A DNA stretch of 8,256 bases from an uncultured Eubacterium sp. (lineage in GTDB: Bacteria; Bacillota; Clostridia; Lachnospirales; Lachnospiraceae). The notes beneath the pieces are model-generated. The model did not search any database, was not told where the DNA came from, and worked only from the letters and a program-made list of their open reading frames with translations. The DNA lies in the NCBI GenBank assembly GCA_904502145.1, contig CAJGDH010000078.1, forward strand, positions 1 to 8,256, read 5' to 3'. A program made the position numbers and the translations under genes. This document shows, in pieces, positions 1 to 6,645 of the stretch. Numbering within the stretch: position 1 is the first letter of the stretch; each line of letters starts with the position of its first letter.

Positions 1-2136
1 ACGACCCACGGGGATGAGATCCTCGTGGGCAATTTTCGTTATATCAACGAAGGGGAGTACATCCAGGCGGAATGTTCATTTACGGAGCATCCGGTCCATG
101 GACCCCAGTACCAGGTCGTCCGGTATGTCCTCAAGGAACCTGAGGACAAGAAGGCCATGGAAAGATATCTGGCCTCAGGAGCCATCAAGGGCCTGGGTCC
201 CGCCCTGGCGGGAAGAGTCATCAGAAAATTTAAAGGCAATACATTTGAGATCATAGAAAATGAACCGGAACGCCTGGCGGAGGTGAAGGGGATCTCCCTG
301 AAAATGGCCATGAACATCGCCATCCAGTTTCAGGAGAAGCAGGAGATGCGACATGCCATGATGTTTCTCTCCGAATACGGCATTGTCAACCAGACGGCAG
401 TAAAGATCTATGAGGAATACGGGGATAGGATGTACGACATCCTCCGGACCAACCCCTACCGTCTGGCGGAGGATATCTCCGGGATCGGTTTCCGCATCGC
501 AGACCAGATCGCCGGCAAGGCAGGGATCGCCCCTGATTCGGAATTCCGTATCCAGGCGGCTGTCCTCTACACCCTCCAGCAGGCTCTTCAGGCCGGACAT
601 CTTTACCTTCCCCGGCAGATCCTCTGCAGAAATACGGGAGCGATCCTTTCCATGCCCCCGGAATATATAGAGGATCATCTGATGCAGCTGGTCATGGACA
701 AAAAACTGATGATCCGCGCGGAAGGGGAGGAGGAACAGGTCTACCTGTCCACCTACTATTTTATGGAAAAAAATACCGCTGCCATGCTGCTGGATCTGGA
801 CCTGCATTTTCCCATGACCAGCCAGGAGATGGAAGACAGGCTTGCGCTTCTGGAAGAGGAAAATGAACTGGAGATGGATGAGGGACAGAAGACTGCCGTG
901 GAAAGAGCCATGGCAGAAGGAATCGTGATCATTACCGGAGGTCCCGGCACGGGAAAGACTACCACCATCAATCTCATGATCCGTTGTTTTGAGATGGATG
1001 ATCTGGATATCGTCCTGGCTGCCCCAACGGGAAGGGCCGCCAAACGGATGACGGAGGCCACCGGCTATGAAGCCAAGACCATTCACCGCCTTCTGGAATT
1101 AAACGGCGGCATAGAACGCAGCGAGCATTACCGTTTTGAGAAAAACGAGGAGAATCCCATAGAGGCGGATGTGATCATCCTGGACGAGATGTCCATGGTG
1201 GACCTTCCCCTTATGTATGCATTGCTGAAGGCAGTCATCCCGGGCACCAGGCTGATCCTGGTGGGGGATTCCAACCAGCTTCCCAGTGTGGGACCGGGAA
1301 ATGTACTTAAAGATATCATTGAATCCGGGATATTTCCGGTGGTCCGTCTGACCAGGATCTACCGGCAGGATGATGCCAGCCGCATCGTGGCCAACGCCCA
1401 TATGATCAACGAGGGGGTCCCCATCGATCTGAAAAATACCAGTGAAGACTTCTTCTTCTTCCCCCGGGGGGATATCCGAGGGGTGATGGGAGCCCTGGTC
1501 TACCTGGTCCGGGAAAAGATACCTGAGTATCTCAAGGTGGATCCCATGGACGTGCAGGTTCTTACTCCCATGCGGAAAGGTGAGCTTGGGGTGGGGCATC
1601 TCAATGAGGTCCTCCAGTTTTACCTGAACCCCAGATCTTCGGACAAGGAAGAAAAGGAATTCCGGGACGGAGTCTTCCGCGAGGGGGACAAGGTCATGCA
1701 GATCAAAAACAACTATCAGATCGAGTGGAAGATCCGCAACAGCCGGGGGTTTGTGGTGGATGAAGGCCTGGGTATCTTTAACGGGGATATCGGAACCATA
1801 AAAGCCATCAACAACTTTACCGAAAGGGTTACCGTGGTCTTTGACGAGGACCGGGAGGTGGAATATCCTTTCACCGGTCTTGACGAACTGGAACTGGCCT
1901 ATGCAGTGACCATCCACAAATCTCAGGGAAGCGAGTACCCTGCCGTGGTCCTGCCTCTTTTGAGCGGCCCGACAGTGCTCTGCAACCGGAACCTTCTCTA
2001 CACGGCAGTCACCAGGGCCCAGCGGTGCGTGGCCATTGTGGGCAGGGCAGCCATGGTGGGGCAGATGATCGACAATGAAATGGAACAGAAGAGATACAGC
2101 GGGTTAAAAACCTGCCTGAAAGAGGGAGTGATCTGA
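1..2136 (+). CDS. recD2: RecD2-family ATP-dependent 5'-3' DNA helicase, 5' end cut off by window
   Basis: Superfamily 1B helicase of the RecD2 (RecD-like, without RecBC) family, thought to act in recombination, repair and replication-fork upkeep. The frame is open from base 1, so the gene starts upstream. The GTG at 25 is an internal valine in the OB-like N-terminal domain, not a start. Of the 711 visible residues (numbered from base 1), about 60-115 form helix-hairpin-helix repeats (AIKGLGPALAGRVI, then VKGISLKMA). Walker A GGPGTGKT is at 313-320, Walker B/motif II with Asp-Glu at 395-396, motif III GDSNQLPSVGPG at 422-433, motif V-like LAYAVTIHKSQGSE at 632-645, and motif VI YTAVTRA at 667-673. 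Family members are about 740 residues, so only about 30-40 codons are missing. All helicase motifs are intact. It is convergent with comF. Family assignment is secure; cellular role is inferred. Confidence 0.95.
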   Translation, partial: TTHGDEILVGNFRYINEGEYIQAECSFTEHPVHGPQYQVVRYVLKEPEDKKAMERYLASGAIKGLGPALAGRVIRKFKGNTFEIIENEPERLAEVKGISLKMAMNIAIQFQEKQEMRHAMMFLSEYGIVNQTAVKIYEEYGDRMYDILRTNPYRLAEDISGIGFRIADQIAGKAGIAPDSEFRIQAAVLYTLQQALQAGHLYLPRQILCRNTGAILSMPPEYIEDHLMQLVMDKKLMIRAEGEEEQVYLSTYYFMEKNTAAMLLDLDLHFPMTSQEMEDRLALLEEENELEMDEGQKTAVERAMAEGIVIITGGPGTGKTTTINLMIRCFEMDDLDIVLAAPTGRAAKRMTEATGYEAKTIHRLLELNGGIERSEHYRFEKNEENPIEADVIILDEMSMVDLPLMYALLKAVIPGTRLILVGDSNQLPSVGPGNVLKDIIESGIFPVVRLTRIYRQDDASRIVANAHMINEGVPIDLKNTSEDFFFFPRGDIRGVMGALVYLVREKIPEYLKVDPMDVQVLTPMRKGELGVGHLNEVLQFYLNPRSSDKEEKEFRDGVFREGDKVMQIKNNYQIEWKIRNSRGFVVDEGLGIFNGDIGTIKAINNFTERVTVVFDEDREVEYPFTGLDELELAYAVTIHKSQGSEYPAVVLPLLSGPTVLCNRNLLYTAVTRAQRCVAIVGRAAMVGQMIDNEMEQKRYSGLKTCLKEGVI

Positions 2137-2152
2137 CACTCCCTCTTTTTTT
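2121..2152 (+). terminator. Intrinsic terminator of recD2, stop codon in the loop
   Basis: A perfect 10-bp inverted repeat (AGAGGGAGTG at 2121-2130, CACTCCCTCT at 2137-2146) encloses a 6-nt loop and is followed by a T run (2146-2152). The recD2 stop codon TGA (2134-2136) is inside the loop, so the last codons form the 5' arm. On the other strand the same stem starts about 15 nt after the comF stop, but there it is followed by only three Ts before a C, so it is probably a weaker terminator for the convergent operon. Confidence 0.9.
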
Positions 2153-2160
2153 AGCATCTT

Positions 2161-2952
2161 TCAGACAATCTCATCTCTGGATACGCCGATACAGAGAGAA
2201 CAGACATATACCCTGGAGATCCCGGCGGATTTAAGAAGCCTGGTGCAGGATTCCATGGTGGCTCCTGTGGTATAGATATCATCCACCAGCAGAACAGTTT
2301 CCGGACCTCCTCCCCGGATCCTTCCTTCTTCGTCCAGATAGGCAGGATTGAGGCAGAAAGCTCTGTTCAGGTTATTCAGTCTGGCCTGGGGGCTGAACTG
2401 CTTCTGGGGGAGGGTATCGATCCTCCGCAGAAGAAGGTCGGCACAGCAGGGAATGCCCAGCAGGCGGGCCAGCCGGACCGCGATCAGCTCCGTCTGATTG
2501 TAGCCTCTTTTCTTTCGTTTATTTTTATGGATGGGAATGGGGATTACGGCATCGGGATGCCATCGGATAAGTTCTCTGTTATGTCTGCGCCAGATGGCGC
2601 TGATGAAAAAATCGGACAGATATCTCTGATTATGGTATTTAAACGCTGTGATGGAAGAGCGTGTCATCGAATTGTAGAGAAAAAGGGATAAACCCTTGTC
2701 AAAGGATTTTGGAAAGATACGGCAGTCGTAACAGAGCTCCTGTCTGCTGTCATTTAAGGGCTTACCGCACATATAGCAGGTGGGACCGTGGATCAGAGGC
2801 ATCCGGCTCTGACAGTCCCTGCACAGGATCATGGAATGAGGAAGGATCCTGCCGCAAAAGGGGCAGTGTCTGGGAAAGAATACGGGCAGGACCTTATGTC
2901 TGATCCCGGACAGGACCCTGAGTCCCTGCCGTATCCTTTTCTCCCCGGACAT
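2161..2952 (-). CDS. comF: ComF family protein (phosphoribosyltransferase-like, competence-associated)
   Basis: A 263-residue protein with the two hallmarks of ComF. The N-terminal double zinc-finger region has cysteine pairs at C30/C33, C44/C47, C59/C62 and C74/C77. The C-terminal type I phosphoribosyltransferase fold has the PRPP-binding loop VLLVDDIYTTGAT at 220-232 (acidic pair D224-D225). The segment around IPIHKNKRKKRGYNQ matches the usual basic ComF patch before the PRT core. In Bacillus and Haemophilus ComF homologues are needed for DNA uptake and are cytoplasmic partners of the uptake helicase; the exact reaction is not settled. The start is ATG 2952, only 2 nt after the dut stop (TAGAAATG), with a GGGAAAGG ribosome-binding stretch inside the dut 3' end, so translation is likely coupled to dut. 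Last gene of the nrd-dut operon. An alternative reading as a nucleotide-salvage PRTase cannot be excluded. Confidence 0.92.
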   Translation of the reverse strand: MSGEKRIRQGLRVLSGIRHKVLPVFFPRHCPFCGRILPHSMILCRDCQSRMPLIHGPTCYMCGKPLNDSRQELCYDCRIFPKSFDKGLSLFLYNSMTRSSITAFKYHNQRYLSDFFISAIWRRHNRELIRWHPDAVIPIPIHKNKRKKRGYNQTELIAVRLARLLGIPCCADLLLRRIDTLPQKQFSPQARLNNLNRAFCLNPAYLDEEGRIRGGGPETVLLVDDIYTTGATMESCTRLLKSAGISRVYVCSLCIGVSRDEIV

Positions 2953-2954
2953 TT

Positions 2955-3410
2955 CTAGGCCTTTCCCGTACTGCCGTGTCCGCCCCGGTCAGGATTGCCC
3001 AGTTCTGACACCCTGTGAAAGGTGATCCGGGGCTGGTGTTCCATGATACGGAACTGGCAGATACGGTCATTGACATGGATCACGGTATCTCTCATAGCCA
3101 GGGCAGGCATAAACCACTGGTCATTATCCCCACAGTAGGATTCATCGATCACTCCCTGGGAGTTGGTCTGGATGATACCGAAATTTTTGAAGGTTGAACT
3201 CCTGGGTACGATATGGGCTTCGTATCCCTGGGGCAGTTTCATGGCCACACCGAGAGGAATCAGCGCGAATTCTCCCTTCTTCAGGGTCATTTCCCTGGCG
3301 GCACGCAGATCGATCCAGTCAGATTTCCCGTCAATATAGGTGAGTTCTTCTATCTCGTCGGTAAGATACCTGATCGAGATCTCTTTTGTGTCGGAGGAGT
3401 TGTTCTTCAT
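2955..3410 (-). CDS. dut: dUTP diphosphatase (dUTPase)
   Basis: A 151-residue trimeric-type dUTPase that hydrolyses dUTP to dUMP and pyrophosphate, keeping uracil out of DNA and supplying dUMP for thymidylate synthesis. All five family motifs are visible: motif 1 as W32-IDLRAA, motif 2 P69-RSS, motif 3 GVIDESYCGD at 86-95 with the expected catalytic Asp89 and uracil-stacking Tyr92, motif 4 R116-ICQFRI, and motif 5 RGGHGSTG at 142-149 for the nucleotide-closing tail. Motif 3 has Cys-Gly-Asp where many enzymes have Arg-Gly-Glu; this is a family variation, not a broken site. ATG 3410 is preceded by AAAGGA at 7-8 nt. The gene follows nrdG after a spacer filled by a heptamer repeat and lies 2 nt before comF. 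Its place behind ribonucleotide reductase fits a dNTP-pool operon. Confidence 0.95.
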   Translation of the reverse strand: MKNNSSDTKEISIRYLTDEIEELTYIDGKSDWIDLRAAREMTLKKGEFALIPLGVAMKLPQGYEAHIVPRSSTFKNFGIIQTNSQGVIDESYCGDNDQWFMPALAMRDTVIHVNDRICQFRIMEHQPRITFHRVSELGNPDRGGHGSTGKA

Positions 3411-3419
3411 AACGATTCC

Positions 3420-3503
3420 TTTCTGATTTCTGATTTTTTATTTCGAATGTCGGATATCGGATCCCGGGTTTCTGATCCCATGTTCCGGTATCCGGACGTC
3501 TCA
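3420..3503. repeat. Degenerate 7-bp tandem repeat, 12 units, consensus TTTCGGA
   Basis: From 3420 the spacer between dut and nrdG can be written as 12 consecutive heptamers in one phase (plus strand): TTTCTGA, TTTCTGA, TTTTTTA, TTTCGAA, TGTCGGA, TATCGGA, TCCCGGG, TTTCTGA, TCCCATG, TTCCGGT, ATCCGGA, CGTCTCA. Column 4 is C in 11 of 12 units, column 1 is T in 10, column 7 is A in 9. The array also creates an unusual density of 6-bp palindromes (TTCGAA, GATATC, GGATCC, CCCGGG, TCCGGA, GACGTC within 3442-3500). The last unit runs into the nrdG stop codon. No promoter or terminator is evident in it, so transcription probably reads through from nrdG to dut. Confidence 0.75.
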
Positions 3504-3980
3504 GGCATTCTCCCGGAAGCGGAGGATACGCTGGTTGGTGCTTCCCCGGTACTCAAGATCCAGTGAACGCAGCTCCTCGACATAAGGTCCGTCGATAAGC
3601 CAGTCAGTCACTGACAGGAGATCGGAGACAGCCGGATCTTCTTTGGCCATTTCCAGAAGATCTTCATATATGTAGCCGGTGTAGGTGATCACAGTCCCGC
3701 CGGACTGTCTGATCATTCGGCCGAGCTCGGCGAGAGCTCCGGCCTGGCAGAAGGGTTCCCCGCCTGAGAAGGTGATGCCGCGAAGCAGAGGATTTTCTTT
3801 GTATTGTTCAAAAACGGAGGACACGCTGATCAGGTGTCCTCCGCTGAAATCGTGAGTCTGTGGATTGTGGCATCCGGGACAGTGGTGCGGGCATCCCTGC
3901 ACGAACACCGCCATTCTGATTCCCGGGCCGTCCACAATGGATTCTGAAACGATGGAATTAATCCTCAGATTATAATCCAT
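3501..3980 (-). CDS. nrdG: Anaerobic ribonucleoside-triphosphate reductase activating protein (radical SAM)
   Basis: A 159-residue class III RNR activase. It binds a 4Fe-4S cluster and S-adenosylmethionine and generates a 5'-deoxyadenosyl radical that abstracts a hydrogen from the glycine of the RNR radical loop. The radical SAM cysteine motif is CPHHCPGC (C30, C34, C37; CxxxCxxC), the SAM-binding GGE motif is in FSGGEPF at 71-77, and the N-terminal VDGPGIRMAVFVQGCPH block is typical of NrdG. Length is normal for the family. ATG 3980 lies inside the preceding 50-codon ORF: the two overlap by 11 nt (the bases ATGGATTATAA serve both), which predicts translational coupling. No strong separate Shine-Dalgarno is seen. 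Its natural substrate here would be the glycyl-radical polypeptide encoded just upstream rather than the large NrdD chain itself. Confidence 0.96.
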   Translation of the reverse strand: MDYNLRINSIVSESIVDGPGIRMAVFVQGCPHHCPGCHNPQTHDFSGGHLISVSSVFEQYKENPLLRGITFSGGEPFCQAGALAELGRMIRQSGGTVITYTGYIYEDLLEMAKEDPAVSDLLSVTDWLIDGPYVEELRSLDLEYRGSTNQRILRFRENA

Positions 3981-4122
3981 GTTTTACTCTGTCTTTCTCC
4001 TCTTCACGCTTCGCATTGTTGAAACGGTCAACTGTACCTACCAGATATCCTGTGATCCGGCGGATACGCTCAAACCCTACACCTTCTCCGACTACCGTTG
4101 TGTTTTTCTTATTTTTATCCAT
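3970..4122 (-). CDS. Separately encoded glycyl-radical domain of class III ribonucleotide reductase (50 aa)
   Basis: A 50-residue polypeptide matching the extreme C-terminus of ordinary single-chain NrdD. Residues 17-31 read FERIRRITGYLVGTV; RITGY fits the RVxGY glycyl-radical fingerprint, making Gly25 the predicted radical site. FNNAK at 34-38 and the closing DRVKHG at 44-49 match the end of the E. coli enzyme (FNAGK ... RRVKHMG). The large nrdD chain upstream ends before this region, so this ORF should supply the radical loop in trans. ATG 4122 is preceded by AAGGAGA (4129-4135) at 6 nt, an excellent ribosome binding site. It starts 50 nt after the nrdD stop and overlaps nrdG by 11 nt. The frame is also open upstream to an ATG at 4239, but that start lies inside nrdD without support. 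I recall similar short NrdD-annotated ORFs in clostridia but could not verify this. A decayed fragment is possible but unlikely given the site and overlap. Confidence 0.88.
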   Translation of the reverse strand: MDKNKKNTTVVGEGVGFERIRRITGYLVGTVDRFNNAKREEEKDRVKHGL

Positions 4123-4128
4123 AACAGT

Positions 4129-4135
4129 TCTCCTT
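4129..4135 (-). promoter_or_regulatory. Ribosome binding site that fixes the start of the glycyl-radical ORF
   Basis: On the minus strand AAGGAGA lies 6 nt before ATG 4122. It is among the strongest Shine-Dalgarno sites on this strand and supports independent translation of the 50-residue protein, against both the longer ATG at 4239 and a frameshifted extension of nrdD. Confidence 0.8.
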
Positions 4136-4172
4136 TCCGTAAGTTTATCGGGCATGTGTGATGCCTGTATTT

Positions 4173-6497
4173 CTATGCGTCCTCTTCTTCCCATAAGAAT
4201 ACGGGAACATCGGGGTATTTCTTCTGTAATTCTCTCCATTTGTCCAGTGAGATTCCCTCACCTTCACGTCTTCCGCACCGCGGACAGACATCATTGATCA
4301 CTCCGTTATAACCACAAAGCGGATCACGGTCAACCGGATGGTTGATGGAGCCGTAGCCCACACCCTGCTCCTTCATGTAGCGGACGATGGACTCAAATGC
4401 AGGAAGGTTCTTGCATGTGTCTCCGTCCAGCTCCACATAGGAGATATGGCCGGCATTGGTCAGCGCATGATAAGGTGCTTCCAGCTGGATCTTCTCGAAG
4501 GAACGGATCGGGAAGTATACCGGAATGTGGAAAGAGTTGGTATAGTAAGGACGGTCCGTGATCCCGGCAAGGGAGCCGTACTTCTTGCGGTCGATCCTGA
4601 CAAATCTTCCGCTGAGACCTTCCGCCGGTGTTGCCAGCAGAGTGAAGTTAAGGCCGTATTCCCTGGAGATCTCATTCATCCTCTGGCGCATATGGCCGAT
4701 GATCTCCAGACCCAGTTTCTGGGATTCGGCACTCTCGCCGTGATGTTTTCCGGTCAGGGCTACCAGTGTCTCGGCAAGACCGATAAAACCGACACTGAGT
4801 GTACCATGCTTCAGCACTTCCCCGATGGTATCATCCATGGACAGTTTCTTGGAATCGATCCAGATGCCCTGTGCCATGAGGAAGGGATAGTTGCGGACCT
4901 TCTTGAGGGACTGGATCTTAAAGCGGTGCAGCAGCTGGCGGACCACAAGGTTGATCTTCTCATCCAGCAGCTGGTAGAACATGCTGATATCACCGTGGGA
5001 TTCCAGACCGATCCTGGGAAGGTTGATGGAGGTAAAGCTTAAGTTGCCTCTGCCGAAGGTTATCTCACGGGTGGGGTCGTATACATTTCCCAGAACCCTG
5101 GTACGGCAGCCCATGTAGGCCACTTCCGTGTTGGGATCTCCTTCTTTATAATAGGAAATGTTAAACGGGGCATCCAGGAAGCTGAAGTTCGGGAACAGCC
5201 TCTTGGCGGATGTCTTGATGGCCAGCTGGAACAGGTCATAGTTGGGTTCGCCCGGATTATAGTTGACGCCTTCCTTAACCTTGAAGATCTGTACAGGGAA
5301 GATCGGTGTCTCTCCGTTGCCCAGACCGTCCATGGTGGACTCCAGCAGACATTCGATGACCATGTGTCCCTCGGGACTGGTATCCGTTCCGTAATTGATG
5401 GAGGAGAAGGGTACCTGGGCGCCCGCTCTGGAATGCATGGTATTCAGATTGTGGATCAGCGCCTGCATGGCCTGCTTGGTCTGTCTTCTGGTATAGAGGA
5501 TGGCCTGCTTCCAGGAGAACTCATGGATCTCGTCCCAGTCACAGCTGAAGTCGGTATCTTCACCCTGAGCTGTCAGGAGAAGGGCTTCGCTGATCTCCTC
5601 CGGTTTAAGTCCTTTTAATATAGAAAGAATCCGATCGGAATCACTCATGGTAAGGCAGGAGGAGAGATGGCCGGAGATCATTTTGCTGAAGGATTCACAG
5701 GTTTCCTCGTCAAATCCGTAGCGGATCATCATGAAGGAGGACAGTGCGTGGAAGTACTCCTTCTGGAAGGTTTTGCTCACACCCTGTGCCATGGCATAAT
5801 CAAAGTTCGGTATACTCTGTCCACCGTGCATCTCGTTCTGGTTGGCCTGGATGGCGATACAGGCGAGAGCGGAGTAGGTGGTGATGGACTGGGGCTCATG
5901 CACATGGCCGTGTCCTGTGGAGAAACCGTGATTAAACAGGGAGATCAGATCGATCTGACAGCAGGTTTCCGTGAGCATATAGAAATCCATATCATGGATA
6001 TGAATATCACCGTGTACATGTGCGGCTGCGATATCTTTCGGCAGGACATAGTTGAGGATAAAATACTTGGAACCCTCGGAACCGTACTTGAGCATGGTGC
6101 CCATGGCGGTGTCGCCGTCGATGTTCGCGTTCTCCCGCTTGATATTCTCTGTAGCGGCATCGGAATAGGTGAGCTTCTGATAGATCTCCATCAGGGAAGA
6201 TTCGGAATTACGAATCTTGGCATGCTCCGCACGATAGAGGATGTAGGCTTTCGCTGTTGGGGCGAAACCGTAACGGATCAGGGTCTGCTCTACCAGATCC
6301 TGGATCTGCTCCACCGTAGGAATGGAATAACTGAGGGCAGTCTCACATACTTTCTGTGTCACATAGGATATATCGGCTTCCGTCATCGTATCTTCCGCTG
6401 CGATACAGGCTCGCTGGATCGCGGAATAGATCTTCTCGGAATGGAAGGGAACAACAGAACCGTTTCTCTTCTGAATCTGTTTATTTTGAAAATGCAT
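4173..6497 (-). CDS. nrdD: Anaerobic (class III) ribonucleoside-triphosphate reductase large chain, lacking the glycyl-radical C-terminus
   Basis: A 774-residue chain that reduces NTPs to dNTPs under anoxia. Residues about 1-95 are an ATP-cone allosteric domain (QKRNGSVVPFHSEKI; AKAYILYRAEHAKIR). The ten-stranded barrel follows, with the conserved active-site cysteine in TETCCQIDL (C179, probably equivalent to E. coli C175) and C464 in YMGCRTRV, the expected thiyl-radical cysteine (T4 C290 equivalent). Zinc-site cysteines C728, C738 and C741 are in DPLCGYNG and DVCPRCGR; a fourth ligand is not obvious. A normal NrdD continues from here into the glycyl-radical loop, but this one ends with about 26 different, acidic-ended residues (ISLDKWRELQ ... 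LWEEEDA). The radical loop is in the next ORF. I place the start at ATG 6497, 13 nt after AAAGGAGG (a long gap; a rarer start closer in is possible). The in-frame ATG at 6566 overlaps the -35 box, so it cannot be the start. Confidence 0.95.
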   Translation of the reverse strand: MHFQNKQIQKRNGSVVPFHSEKIYSAIQRACIAAEDTMTEADISYVTQKVCETALSYSIPTVEQIQDLVEQTLIRYGFAPTAKAYILYRAEHAKIRNSESSLMEIYQKLTYSDAATENIKRENANIDGDTAMGTMLKYGSEGSKYFILNYVLPKDIAAAHVHGDIHIHDMDFYMLTETCCQIDLISLFNHGFSTGHGHVHEPQSITTYSALACIAIQANQNEMHGGQSIPNFDYAMAQGVSKTFQKEYFHALSSFMMIRYGFDEETCESFSKMISGHLSSCLTMSDSDRILSILKGLKPEEISEALLLTAQGEDTDFSCDWDEIHEFSWKQAILYTRRQTKQAMQALIHNLNTMHSRAGAQVPFSSINYGTDTSPEGHMVIECLLESTMDGLGNGETPIFPVQIFKVKEGVNYNPGEPNYDLFQLAIKTSAKRLFPNFSFLDAPFNISYYKEGDPNTEVAYMGCRTRVLGNVYDPTREITFGRGNLSFTSINLPRIGLESHGDISMFYQLLDEKINLVVRQLLHRFKIQSLKKVRNYPFLMAQGIWIDSKKLSMDDTIGEVLKHGTLSVGFIGLAETLVALTGKHHGESAESQKLGLEIIGHMRQRMNEISREYGLNFTLLATPAEGLSGRFVRIDRKKYGSLAGITDRPYYTNSFHIPVYFPIRSFEKIQLEAPYHALTNAGHISYVELDGDTCKNLPAFESIVRYMKEQGVGYGSINHPVDRDPLCGYNGVINDVCPRCGRREGEGISLDKWRELQKKYPDVPVFLWEEEDA

Positions 6498-6510
6498 CTT
6501 TTCTATTGTG

Positions 6511-6518
6511 CCTCCTTT
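6511..6518 (-). promoter_or_regulatory. Shine-Dalgarno of nrdD
   Basis: AAAGGAGG on the minus strand, 13 nt before ATG 6497. It lies downstream of the predicted transcription start and decides for the MHFQNK start against the longer in-frame ORF that would begin at 6566. Confidence 0.75.
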
Positions 6519-6537
6519 ACTCTTTTCGCTACCATAT

Positions 6538-6566
6538 ATATTATATAGAACCTTTTGCCTTGTCAA
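6538..6566 (-). promoter_or_regulatory. Sigma-A promoter of the nrdD operon
   Basis: On the minus strand TTGACA (6566-6561, perfect -35) is followed after 17 bp by TAATAT (6543-6538, -10; an overlapping TATAAT gives a 15-bp spacer). The predicted start of transcription is near 6531, giving a leader of roughly 34 nt. The promoter should serve nrdD, the glycyl-radical ORF, nrdG, dut and comF, since no other clear promoter or terminator is seen among them. Confidence 0.85.
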
Positions 6567-6645
6567 TACTAAAACTTGTAAAAATACCCGTTAAATTTAA
6601 CAAGATGTACTAGATATTGTGGTGGAGGATTGAGACAGAAAGGCT

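Noticed and set aside
175..1917. Long minus-strand open frames opposite recD2 (175-1086, 1099-1917)
   Set aside because: They are antisense shadows of a well-conserved helicase, with no recognisable protein features or ribosome binding sites.
3442..3500. Polylinker-like run of six restriction-type palindromes, possible cloning vector remnant
   Set aside because: The palindromes are explained by drift within the 7-bp TTTCGGA repeat, and the flanks are continuous with natural genes.
3970..4239. Longer 89-codon version of the glycyl-radical ORF starting at 4239 inside nrdD, or a -1 frameshift that would fuse it to nrdD
   Set aside because: The frame is open there, but no slippery heptamer is seen, the upstream residues do not resemble NrdD, and a strong ribosome binding site marks ATG 4122.
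6531..6546. Second NrdR-like match over the nrdD -10 region
   Set aside because: The match comes mostly from the AT-rich -10 element, the outer GTGT half is poor, and the spacing to the other candidate (76 nt) is wrong.
5667..6548. Long plus-strand open frame opposite nrdD
   Set aside because: Antisense shadow of nrdD; its composition follows the reverse complement of conserved codons and no start signal is seen.
6498..6566. N-terminal extension of nrdD from the ATG at 6566
   Set aside because: That ATG overlaps the -35 box and lies upstream of the predicted transcript start; the ATP cone begins just after ATG 6497, which follows AAAGGAGG.
6607..6622. Possible NrdR box (12 of 16 matches to the consensus) upstream of nrdD
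   Set aside because: NrdR boxes occur as pairs about 31-32 bp apart; no partner of similar quality is found at that distance, and AT-rich sequence gives chance matches.
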